Shown piece by piece: positions 35,241-48,278 of a stretch of DNA of 64,000 nucleotides. This DNA is from Brugia malayi. Taxonomy: Eukaryota > Nematoda > Chromadorea > Rhabditida > Onchocercidae. A program made the translations under genes and the position numbers. Positions within the stretch are counted from its first letter, which is position 1. The number at the start of each line of letters is the position of its first letter. The notes under the pieces were generated by a model. It did no database searches and was not told the origin of the DNA. It worked only from the letters and a program-made list of their open reading frames with translations. The DNA lies in contig NW_025062475.1 of assembly GCF_000002995.4 (NCBI RefSeq), forward strand, positions 11,908,187 through 11,972,186, read 5' to 3'.

Positions 35241-38200
35241 AACTTTCGATGTAAAATTTGCATTATTTACAGTAAAACAAAAAAAAAAAAATTTTTTTTT
35301 TAGTAAAGTCAAAGTTTTGGAATCATTAAAAAATAAGGAAAGAAAAGGAAAAAACAAATTCATTTAAATAGAAAGAAAAAAAAAAACGAAATTAAATTTT
35401 TATATAAATGTTTTTTTTTTGCATTATAAATTTTAGCATAATTATTCATATCGAAAATGATCAAAAGATTAAAAAAAAAAATGACCGAAAACTTATATAT
35501 AATCTTTATAAGCATTCTTTACATCGAAATAAGAAATAAAAAATATAATAAAATGGTATTGGTTTTCTTTTTTTTTTTTTTTTTAATGCCAAATAATTTA
35601 ATTATTAAAGTAGTGTAATTGAAATAATTATTATAATTTATTGATTTCGATAAAAATGATAAACAAATGTTTGTTTTTTTCTTTAATTTTTTGTTAATAA
35701 CAACTGCTGAAACATTTAATAAATTAATATAATCAATAAAACAAAATGAAAATTGTTTAACTTATCAGTAATTTACAACTATTCACTTCTATAAATTTGC
35801 TTTCATAGCATTTTAAGTTTTCGTTTCAAATTTTAAAAACAAAAATTTTATTACTATTACAAAATAGCATTGTCCAAAAAAAGAAATAAAAAAATAAAAC
35901 GAAAGAATATGTAATTATGATATAAATTTTTATAATAAATTAAATCCAAATCTTAGTAAAATATTTTAAATTGAATTAGCTAATATAAAACTTTAAAATT
36001 TGAAGCAATAATTTAGAGATAAATAATCATGTATAATAACGTTGCAATATAAAAATATAACGTAAACAAAAACATTTGCTAATCTGAAATTTGAATAAGA
36101 ATAAAAAATTATAATTAATCAATTGAAAATGAAAAAAAAAATTTGTATAGATTAGATAGTTTTGAATAAAATTATTCTTTAATTAGAAGAAAATTTTGCA
36201 AATAAATTGTGTTTTTCCTTTTTGTATCAGATTTAAATCATTATTAAATCATTCGGTAATTAAATGGAAAATAATTCATATATTTTTGAATATCATTCCT
36301 AATTCTTTTTTTTTTTTTTCAAATGTAAAATTCTATCATAAATTTGCATAATTTTGACATTAAAATTATTTCATTTTTTACTTAAATGAGAATATTTGAT
36401 TCATTAAATTTGAAAAATGTTCATTTCTGATTTTATTCAAATATTTATTTCTGTACAAGTTTGTGAATACTTTTATTATACTTAGAAATGTTTGTCTTAA
36501 AAATTTTTCATACTGTTTTAGTTGAGAATATTTTATCATTTCAATTTTAAAATGATATAACTATTTTTTTTTTTGATTATATTTTTGAATGGTTGGATAA
36601 ATTACTTCAGATTATCTTCTTGCAAGGGAAAAAAAATAAATTGATATGTACTGAAATAAAAAAAATCCTTTTGAATTTTAGATTTAGCTTATAAAAGTTG
36701 CATACCAGGAAAGTTAGAATTAATTTTGTAATAAAATTTGGATTGTAGAGTATTCTTCACAAGGTAAAAATTATTTTTTTCTTTTTTTTTGTGTCAATAA
36801 TCAAAAAGATATCCTATAAGAGATGTCATCAGTGTGATAAAATCAATAATAAATTTGTTACTTAGTTTTATGCATCAATTTTAATTAATTAGCAAGATAT
36901 ATGTTAAATGCTGATTTATTGTAATATATTTACTGATGGAAAAAATTCCTGATTAATAATAATTTGCCTTTGACAATTTGCCCATGTTAATTCGGGTAAT
37001 TTTTTCCAATACATTCATAATTTATAATCGAAGTTGATAATGGACTGTCACCTAAAATAAACATAACTATTTGTCCGAAGAAAAAAATAAACAAAACTAA
37101 ACGCAATTTAAAAATTTATACAGCAATAAATAAAATTCACAGTTAAATTAAATCATTGAAATTTTAGCATAAAATTATCAACAAATAAACGAAAATATCA
37201 CAAATCTTTCCATTTTCTCAAAAATAATTACAATTTTATCATTTTGATTCCAATATGTTAGAAATCCTTGCGGCAATTTGTTGACACTGAAATTTTTTGA
37301 ATTATTTATTTCATTTGATGGCATAAACAATTTTTTTTTTTTTTTGAAAAAACACAAAAGGTAAACAATTTTTGTTCTTTTTTTTTTTTAACTAAGCTCT
37401 ATCACAATTTTTGATCTGTATAGTGAAATCAAAAAATAAATAATTCTCAAATTGCCTATTCTTTTTTTTTAAAACTTTCTTCTTTCGGTTTTAAGGAGAA
37501 AACACAAAAAAAAGTTAGGTCAAAATTTTTTTAGAAAAATAAATTGATAAAAGAATGTTGCATCAGAAAGAAGTAATTTGTAAAAATAATTAGATTCATT
37601 TTATAAATTATTAAATTTCAATAACATGCTATTTTTAGTAATATAATTTCTTCATGTGAAAAATTTTTATAAGCAAAATTTTATAACTTGTCTATAATAT
37701 TTACAGAATAACAAAGTAAGCATGATAAAGTAATAGTAAAATAAAGTAATAATGTAATTATTATCACAGAATAATTTTTGTTACTAAAAAAAAAAAAAAA
37801 GAAAGAAAGTGATGAAGAATAGTTGAACTGAGCTAACTGTTAAGAAGTACTCAACTGCAGCGATTAAATAAAATTTTATGTTACTTTTCATTTCTTGTTA
37901 CATTTGCGCTTCCGCTAAACAACAAATCTAATGTAATCAATTGCGCTTCATCATACAATGTGAAAACTATACACATTCCTGAAATAATCGTAATTATTAT
38001 TATCATTATAAAATTTAATATTTGATTAAAATTTAATATAAAATTTCACTTTAAAATAATTTAGAACAGTTATTCACTGTATGATACAAATGAAATATTG
38101 CAAAAAGCTCTTCATAACAAACGTTGCCATAAAAAAAAAAAAAAAAAAAACTTAAAAATAAAAGTAAATGAATAATAAAGTGGAAAATATTACTGCTTAA

Positions 38201-39669
38201 ATAATTTAAATAATTAAAAAATATTGTAATTATTTTTTTCTTTTTTTATAGAAAAAGAAAAAAGAAAAAATATTATCCATTAGAAATATTAATTATTTCT
38301 AGCCATAGCATTATTTTATCAATAAATGCTAATTACAGTTAATTTTTCTCTTATCTTATTGAAATTTTGAAATTCAAAATAATGAAAGGCAAGAAAAAAA
38401 AAAAACAGAAAATTGGCAATAAATACAGGAGAAAAACTTTTTTTATAAATATTTAAAACTTATAATATATTACGATAAATTAGATTATTTCAGTTTTCCA
38501 CAAGTGAAATTTTACTGTAAACAACAAAACTGGAAATCATTCAAGCTAGTCACTTCAACCTTTCATCCAAGTAACACTTACGTGAAATACACGTTGGACA
38601 TACGTTAACGTGATAATAATCATATTACAATAAACTTTCACATTTTGACTTTTTCTTTTTCTCTACCATTTAACCATTCTTTTTCTTGTCCAATCCATTC
38701 TATTTTCATCTTTACTCGTCATCTACACCTGTTAATTTGAAATGATAAATTTGAAAAAGCAGCAAGAATTCATCGAATGGAAGAGTAAAAATAATGCTAA
38801 ACTTTTATTACCTATTATTATGGGTAGGGAAAAATTCTTTCCCACGGGTAGAAAATGAATTTAATAATTATTTAATACTGTATCATCATCATCGTCTGTC
38901 ATTAAGTAATATTTGTTAGCAACATTTCAAACAAACTTTAAAATACGCTTTTCTTCTAGCTGCTATGAAATCTTTTTATCACTATCATCATTTCTTCTGC
39001 CATCGTACTATTTCAATATTTTCTCAATCTTTTCCCATGCACTATCTCTCTCATCTTTTTCTTCCTTCTCTCACTTCAATCAGTACATATCTTACACATA
39101 TTCGTACATTCCTAGTAACACTATTTCAACACTATTTCGCTCATTCCATGCATTCTTTCTATTTGCTTTATTTTCCCTCTCTCTCTCTCTTCTCTCTTTC
39201 TCTAATCATCCTATCTTTTTTAGTGAAATTAATTAAGAAAGAAAAAAAAAGAAACTTAGCTTATGATAGATCCATTTTGAAAAAATTACGCAAAATTTTA
39301 AATTTCATTCAAATAAATTTTCAAAAATTTCAAAAAAAAAAAAAAAAAAAAAAACAAAAATTTCCTTTTAATCAGATAAATAATTTGGTAAATCCTTTCC
39401 AATTTTAATAGCATTTCTCTTTTTTTTTTTCTTTTTCGAAATTCTGATTAATTTTTACGTATGAAATTCTTATTAATTTTTTACGTATTTTACGTGTAAA
39501 ACGTAAAACAATAGCACGAGAATATATACGTTGTGCTTATAATTGCTTTTAAAGTTTTTTTATTTTCCTGCGATGGCTAATAAGTATGCATCAAAGTGAT
39601 GGACGATGGATATTTGAACTCTATGAATTCAGGATATTTAAAATTGTAGAATAAAAATATGAAAGGTTA

Positions 39670-39753
39670 TAGAGAGAGAGAGAGAAGAAGAGAGAAGGAG
39701 AGAGAAGGAGAGAAAGGGAGAGAGAGGGAGAGAGAAGGAGAGAGAGAGAGAGT
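39670..39753 (+). repeat. GA-rich microsatellite
   Basis: Imperfect GA/GAAG repeats of about 84 bases. Confidence 0.85.
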
Positions 39754-42700
39754 ATTACAATGATTTCTTAGATTTCAAATAAACAAAACTTATTTTGGTC
39801 ATTCGAAAAATTTTTATGCTTCATTAATCAGTTCGATGAATGAATGAAATGGAACGAATTCAATAATAATTTGTTTAAATTTTTTAGTTTATTTCATTCT
39901 TAAATTTATTTGGAAAAAATTTTCTTACATTGAAATGAAACAATCAATTTTGAAATGTTTTATTAAAAAGTTGAAATTCAATTAATTAGTGTTTTTGCTA
40001 ATTGATTTATCGAAAATTCAATTTAAACAAAGCTTAAACAAAATAGTAATACTATTATGAAAAATTGTTTCTGCAATGATGCAAAGTCACAAGAAAAAGT
40101 GAAATATTATCAGCAATTATCATTTTTCATTTCTGTATGCAAATTAGCTGATACTTCTCATTAAGCGATTATCAGATATGAACACTTCAAAATAAAAATA
40201 ACAATTATGTTAAATTCAACCGAATTATCAAGAATTATCATATCTGTTGGATCAGATTAATCTTTATCAACAATCAATAATGTGGTCTTCATAATTAACT
40301 GAATAATTATTTAATTTATATAATAGCAGTTTTCATCATTTAATTAGATAATATTAACTTTGTTTATTTTTTGATTAGCTATAATAATTGTTATGTAATT
40401 AAATCTGCCAATTATTAAATTTTATTTTGTTTTATTAAAACAAAAAAATTAGACGAATCATTTTTAATTTTTTGAATAGAAAATTATTGGACTAAAAATG
40501 AAAATGAAATAATAAAAAAATGAAAAATAAAAATGATAAAAAAATAAAAATGAAGATAATATTACTTTTAGAAAAATTCTTTCTTTTTTTATTGTCATTC
40601 AAAATATGCTAACTTTTGAGTTTCTTTAGCTTTGCTAATAACTGAAATGTTTGTTGACAAATTTGAATTTGATAATATGCATTATGCACATTTGTGTTTT
40701 CATCATTTATTCGTAATTACTTTACAACAATCATTATCAAACATTATCATCAATTTCTAATTTAAAAAGATTGATAATATTGCTAATATATTGTTTAATG
40801 GTCGATATGTTTGGACATATAATCCAATAAATGAATCAATTCAACACATATGACTCAAAAATTATTAAACAAATGATTAAATATAATTTATAGCAGTAGA
40901 AGAGATCAACTTATCACATTACTATAATGATGATAAACGAGTGATTAGCAGGAAAATAGTGACAATAATTAGCAAAATTTAATTTAATTTGAAAATTTTA
41001 GCAGAAAACTAAAATGCAATAGAAATGCTATTAGACTCTTTATGCATATTTTTTTATTTGTAATCTTTTTCCGCTTTTTTTTTTTGGATATGATTTAACT
41101 CTTTTATTGGTAAAAGATTGATAAAAGTGATAAAAGATAATTAAGGAAGGAAAGAAGGATTATTACATCAAATAATTGCAATTATGACATATAATTCTTT
41201 GATTCTTAAAGTATATCTAAAAACTGTAAAAAATATTAAGGAATTTTTTAATATTGAAAATTCTGATTTATGATGAGTTAAATTAAATTTGATTATTACT
41301 ATTTACTGATTAAAATAATATCATTATAGACGTAGCATTCATTTTAAGTAACTATTTTTGATACCTGATGTGATTTCGAATTGTTATAACAAATTAATAG
41401 TACTAAAGTATCGCAATCATAATTCTATTCGATTATCAATATTTGATTTTTATTATTTATTCAAATTTTTAAAATGTATGAATACTTTGTCAATTTAAAA
41501 TTGATAAAATATTGATTAAAATTTTAAATATCAATGATAAGATTTTTGTTATTTAAAAAATTACTAAATTTTTTTTTTTCCTTTCATACTTCTCTTTCAA
41601 AACTTTTTTCTATTTTAATTATATATTAATATTTATTTGCAATTTGCTACCATTTTTCATTTATTTTTATTTCAACTATTATAAAATAATATTAATATAT
41701 CAATTATTGAATGATTTTTTTTTTTTTTTTTTTTGATTAATAATTTTGCAAAAAAAAAATATATTTGGTAATATTTAATATTGTATATTGTGAAGAGAAA
41801 AAAGATCGGTCCCATTTATCAAATTGGATTACAACAAAAATATCATCACATTGAGCATTTTTGCTAGTGCTTCTGTTCTAATGCTATTGATGTCAAAGAT
41901 TGAGATCTGGTGCATTTGCGCCCATTCCCTGATCTCATTTACCCGCTGATCTCCCCACCCTCCCTCTTGCCCATCCTCACTGATCATCAGTTAAAGCGGT
42001 CATTTTCCTTTTATCTTTTCTTATCCTCAAAACTTCTTACACATCAATCTGACATCCACACATACACACACACACACACACATACAAATATACGAGAAAT
42101 AGATAATACATAGTTTTGAATATATGCGCTAAAGTTAAGCTATAATAATCTTTTTAAGCTTAGCTTAATCTCTTTCTCTTAGCTCAGCAAATTTATCAAT
42201 TCTTATCAATGAAGCCTCTGACATATTAAATGAAATAGAAGAAAAAATATTAATATGGATTAAAGTAATGAAAATAAATGAATGTATGATATGATATAAT
42301 CTCACTTTTAACAAATTTTAATCAATCAATCAATCAATCAATAATCATTTATTCATTTTACTCATTACATTTTACTTTTATTTCATTAATCCTAAAATAC
42401 AATCAATCTTTTCTTTGTCAATTCAAGTATTCAATTACATTCAATTCAATTATATTTCTGCAACAAATGTGTCTAATTTATATTTTACAGATGCTATTTA
42501 CATGCCTCAATGAACTATTTATTCGCATTGTTTATTTGTCTCATATATGATGCAATTAGTTTTAGATATATTACGGTATCATCTCTTCATCATTATCTTT
42601 TGTTTATGTATTAATTTTTAAAATTTTGAAAAAAGAAAAAAATTTAAGTGTTGCTAAGATAAATGATAAAAAAACTTTTCAAATGATAATATTTATGAAT

Positions 42701-43477
42701 GACATCCTGCAAAAAAAAAAAAAAAAAAGGACTAAAAAGTTTTCAAGTTTTCATAAATGATTTTACTTCTTATTAAACATTTATTATTTATAATTTGTTA
42801 ATTGCATGTTAACTTCGAGAAAAAAATTTTTTTTTTGTTTAAATATTTACGATTTCCACATGAATTGTTTCATCTTCAATCAATGTATTTAAAATAAAAT
42901 TTAATTAATAGCTAATATTGTTAATAATATATTTCACAGATTTATTGCTAGCTTTATCGTCAAGTTAAAAAAAAAAAACAAACAAACAAAACAAAACAAA
43001 TACAAAAGAGAAATGGCTTTTTTTTTTTCATTCTCTATAAATATTTGTTGCATATATAATTAACAGAACAAAAAATAAAATAAAACAGAACAAAAAAACA
43101 AACAAACAAACAAACAAAGAGAAATAAGAAAGAAAGAATGAGGAAAAAAAAAAGGAATTCTAAAAGGATATTTTGATTATAATAAAGATGAAGTATTAAA
43201 GATTAAACATTTTCAAGGCTTTTTTTTTTTTTTTTCACTTCGTTTCTTTTCTCTTTCTTTTCTTTTGAATTATTTTATTTGTTTTCTTGTCTGTTTAGAC
43301 AATTTAATTATCACAAAAATTCATCATCGCATATCAAAGGATAAACTTCTTATATGCAAATTCCGCATACTATTGTGTCGGATTTAGTAGTCATCAAAAA
43401 GCGAAATGCAAACAAAGCTTACCATATGCAAATGATATATAATAAATACTTCCCAATCTTTCCATCCCTTTTTTTTT

Positions 43478-43502
43478 CTCTCTCTCTCTCTCTCTCTCTC
43501 TA
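43478..43502 (+). repeat. CT microsatellite
   Basis: About 12 CT units directly after a T run. Confidence 0.85.
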
Positions 43503-45700
43503 TAGAGTAATTTGACACTTTATCACAAAAGAAAAAAACCTTTTATTTATAAGAGTAGAAAAACAACAAAAAAAGATTAATGAAACAAAACTATATTTAC
43601 ATTTGAAATAGTAGCATAAGTTAGAATTGAAATAATTTAGTAAATAATACAATACTTCATTTTACATTCAATTATATTCAATTTTATTTCAATTTAAATT
43701 ACATCAATTTCATTTTTATATTAATAAAATTCTTATTTAAATAATCAAATTTACTATCAAAAGGATTATTGAAGTTTCATTTTTTTTTTTTTATATGACC
43801 ATCATTGATTTGTTAATATAATTGTCAAGTTTCAAAAAAAAGAAAAGAAAAAAGGTAGTATAATTTAAAAAAAAAAAAACATATAATTTTTAGAATATTT
43901 AGCAGAAAATTTTTTGAATATATTCATAGATACATTTTAGATAAAAAAAATATATGCATAATCTAAGCAAGAAATTGTCATTAAATTGTCGAGAATTTAT
44001 ACAAAAACAGCTTATGGTTAAAAATTTTACAAAAAATTAAAAATTAAAATGAAGATAGAATAGTGAATTATATGTGTGTTTTTTCTTTCTTTTTTTAAAT
44101 ATTTCATTTTTAAAAATAAAAAAAAAATTTTATTCTTTTTTTACATTTCATTGCATTCATAATACAATTGCATTTTATTTAAATACAAATCTATATTCAA
44201 AGAAAAAAGTTCATTATTATTATAACAATTGATGCGAGCAAATAAAAACATTTCAATTTTAACTATTATATTAAAATTCGAATTCAAAAACACACCAAAA
44301 ACAAACCAATTCAAATTCGAATTCAATTAAAAATTTCAATGTGTTATAGCAAAAAAGAAAAGAAACGAACAAATGAAATTTAACGCTTGAAAAAGAATAT
44401 ATTTAATAAAAATTCTTTAAAAAAATTTTTTTTTAATTTGAAATTTTATCAAATTTATCTCATCGATTGAAAAACTGAACATAGGAAATATTGAAACCAA
44501 AAACAAATGGAAAACTTTTCAGTCCATAAATTTTTAATAATTCGTTGAAAAAATAAGCATTTAATTAAATGAATGAATTTTAATCCAAGTTTCTGCTTAA
44601 AAAACGAATTGTATATGATCCGTCCAAAATTTTTTTCAAATTAAAACAATGAAATTTGAAAATGAATGTTGCATTAAAGAACAATTAAATCCTCAGATTA
44701 ATTTAATCAAATTATTTCCTTAAACCAATAAATATTTAAATTGTTTTAGAATTTATTTCACTCAAAATTTTTTTAATTTTGCCTTCCTAAAATTTTAAAA
44801 AATTTTTCATTAGCCATTATAAAAATGAAAAAAAAAAAACTTTTTTTACTAAAAATTTTCAAATATTTTAAAATAAGAAGCAAATGCTATTTATCAACAG
44901 CAAATTCTATTCACAGCTTTATTAAATATTTTAAAGAAATTTGAAAAAAAAAGATAAATAAAATCACAAAACTTTTTTCTACCTTCTTTTATATAATCTA
45001 AGTATAGCTATAAGTAAGCTTATACAACCTAAGTATAGCTTATATAATCTAAAGTTAATTTTAAACATAGGTAAGCTATACTTAACCTATAATTTGAGCA
45101 TAAGTTTTATGCTAAAACTTAGTTCATTTCGTTTAAATAAAAAAGTTACGATGCTTAATTATAACTATAACTATAGAATATGGAAATTTTTCTCGGGAAA
45201 AATAAATTTAACGGAAGAAAGAGAAAGAAATAGGAATAAACAGACAGAGAGGGACAGAGAGGGTGACAGAAGAGAAATGGAAAAAAATGATTGAAAAAAA
45301 AAGGTTAGAAATTTTTCCTCTTAAAATGAAATACATCGACAAATTTCATCTTATCTATAATTTTCATCGAATTGTTATAGTCTTTACTTTATGCATTTTA
45401 CTTATTCATACTTTTGTAAAGTTAAATATGTAAAAATGATATTAGTATCTAATTAGAAAATCATCTTTTTATTATTTTACCCCCTTACTTTTCAAACATT
45501 TATTTTTGTTTTTTGAAAGAAAGGAGGGAAATTTCAGGTTGTTTGTTTGTCAAACTGGAACTAATTGACTTTGCCCTTGTTTTTTCATCTTTTTCTTCTT
45601 TTTTCTTTTTTTTTTAACTTTAACACATCAATCAATTCATTTCTTTCATTTTGGGTGGTAGAAATAAAAGTGTTAGCAGGGATAAAAATGAAAAGAGAAA

Positions 45701-45705
45701 CAAAG

Positions 45706-45738
<33 letters not shown>

Positions 45739-45739
45739 A
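45701..45739 (+). repeat. GA-rich microsatellite
   Basis: Imperfect GA repeats. Together with neighbouring purine runs they create a charged low-complexity open frame at 45565-45822 that is not considered coding. Confidence 0.75.
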
Positions 45740-48278
45740 AAACCCGAAGGAACTTGCCGAATCTTGAAAAGCGGAACTGTCATCTAGTGCATTCTTTTTT
45801 AAAAAAAAAAGAAATCCTTTGATGTTACCGTTCTATTACTCACATTTATAATACACAAATCAAGATCACTGATTTAAACTCATCATCATCATGCGAAATT
45901 TTCATTCTTTTCTTCAACTATCATTCTCTAAACATTTTCCACTTTTTTTTTTTCTTTTAAATTTCTTCAACCTCTCCTTTTTTTTTTCTCTCTCTCTCTC
46001 CCTTCCACTATCTCTTCCTCTTTATTTTTTCATTCCTATTTATTTTGCTATGATCTGCTGCCAGAATTTAAAAGTAGGTACTTTTCAATCATTCCAAACA
46101 AAATATTCCTATTTTTTTTCTCGTATTCTCTATTTTCCCTTCTTGTCTTTCTCTCCCTTCCTCTCTCTCTCTCTCTCTTCCTTTGATTTTTACACAAATT
46201 TTTTTTTTTTTTCAGAAGAAGGTATAATCTTTTTCAAACTGAAAAATATTTGATGATATGATGTAAAAATGATTTTATACGGTATAAATTGACATTAAGC
46301 ATGATAATAAAGTTAAAAAAATAGCTTCATTTGATCATATTTGTTTTCCTTTTTGTTTTTGTTTTTATTTTTATGATTAATTTATTCTGAAATAAATTCT
46401 GCAACAAAATTACTTTTTGTTGAAGTAATTAATTATTATATTTTATTCATATTTGAATGATGATCTTTCTCATTTAAATGCAAAAAAAAAAAAAAAAATG
46501 AATTTTGATAAGGCAATAAACATCTGCAATTATATCAAATTTGAATTTGATATAATTGCATGCTGCATAATTATATTAATTGCTTAATCAGAATACTGAA
46601 ATTTATTTCAGATATTTTAGCCAAATTTTTACATTTTATCCTTTTAAGAATTCCAATATTTTTGATAATCTTTTTTTAAAAAAAAAATTTAACTTATAAC
46701 TAATTCACACCTGAGTGTTGATAAATGAATCATGCAAACTTGAAACTTTAAGACACTTTGTTAAAAATATCAAAAAATAAAAATTATCACAAATCATATA
46801 AGACAGCAGACTAGTGCATTTCAAATTTCAAATTTAAATTCATTGTTATAAATGGAAGTTAAAACAATTTAATCGGTTCGTTGATACGTAAAAACTTGTT
46901 TTCTACTTTTTTCTTTCTTTTTTTTTTTTTATGTAACCTATCGCCCACTATCATTCCTATCAAATGTTCAGAGCAGTTCATTTCTTCAATTAACATCCTA
47001 CAAAAAAAAAAAAAAGAAAAAATAAAAAAAAGGTATGAAATATTTTTGTTCAATTTTAAAAAGGATAAGAAATGAAAGAAATAATGCGCCCTTTTTCATT
47101 TTTTTTTTTTTTTTTTAAACTGTCAATCTGAACAATACTTTTTACCTACCCTAAATAATATTATTCCGTAAAAGTGAACAAAAGAAAAAAAAGAAAACAA
47201 ACATGAATAAGATTTCAAATTTCAAAGCAAATGGCAATCATATCGTTTGCAATATTAAGACAATAAAACGAAAATGAAAAATTTTACAAATTTAGCAGGT
47301 AAAGATAAAAATGATAACCTGAATAGAAAATGAAAGAATACTTTGCAAAAAAATAATTTTTTCTATTTTTTTTTTTTTTTTTTTGTACATAAATTAATTT
47401 AAATCATAACAATATTCGAATGCTCTTCTTTTCTTTTGGCAACCAAAATTCCATATCTTTTTGTTGATTTATCAATTTACGAAGCAAATATCAAAAAATT
47501 TTAACTTTTTAAAATTTCAAAGTATCATGTCAAAGTCAAAGTTAATTTCATTTGAGATTTGAATAATACACATAATTTTTTAATCGAAAAAATTTTTATC
47601 AAATAACTTTTGTGATTTCTGTTGCTGATTTTTTTTTTTTTTTGAAATCAAATAATAAAATATGATAATTAAGAGTAGCAAAAGCCTTCAATATGTTTTA
47701 CAAAATCATCGAGTCAAATTTAATAAATAATTTTAATAGTCTTAAAATGTAAACAAGTGAGAAATGATTTTGAGTTTGAAATTTTAAAACAAATGAAGAA
47801 ATCCGAAGGGAAAATTTGCTTAGCAATGATTTTGAAAGGAACAAAAGATAATATTAAAGATTATTTGAACAAATACAAGAATGAGTTCTTATCATAATTA
47901 TTTAACATTACCAAATTTTATATTAATTTGACAAATTTATCAATTAAAAAAAAAAATAAAAAATACACAATCACTTTTTAATTTTATCAATTATTAGACT
48001 GAATTAACAAATGCAAAAATCCCAGATAATTTACTCAAATCTGATAGTAAATATTTTCGAATTTAATAAAACACCTAAACTAATAATTGAGACCAACCCT
48101 CGAAAATTTGAGGTGCAAAAAAAAAAAAAAAAAAAAAAAAAAGAAAAAGAAAAATATATATCCGATGAAATGGATTAATGTTGAAAATGACTACACACTA
48201 CATTACATCGAATAGTTGGCGGCTGAAAGAAGCAATTAATTAGCCAATATGTCATCCAGCCCAATATTTATAGCTAGC

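Larger units (their letters stand above)
35241..48278. other. 13 kb intergenic region between the convergent T-box and ceh-13 genes
   Basis: Extremely AT-rich, with many A, T and GA/CT runs. Open frames here are short and of low complexity, and I support no gene. Features seen: a direct repeat with four ACGT cores at 39438-39505, a GA-rich tract at 39670-39753, a GC-richer island at about 41805-42060, ATCA repeats at 42319-42348, CT at 43478-43502, and GA at 45701-45739. Confidence 0.5.

Noticed and set aside
38913..39408. Overlapping open frames of 107 and 147 codons
   Set aside because: Ser/Leu/Phe/His-rich low-complexity peptides from pyrimidine-rich DNA, two overlapping frames both open, no homology recognised.
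43354..43433. Two ATGCAAAT POU octamers 72 bases apart
   Set aside because: In DNA this AT-rich several octamers per 64 kb are expected by chance, and others occur elsewhere in the window.
45565..46253. Open frames of 85 and 120 codons
   Set aside because: Generated by GA and CT microsatellites and T runs; composition is Arg/Glu or Phe/Leu/Ser low complexity.
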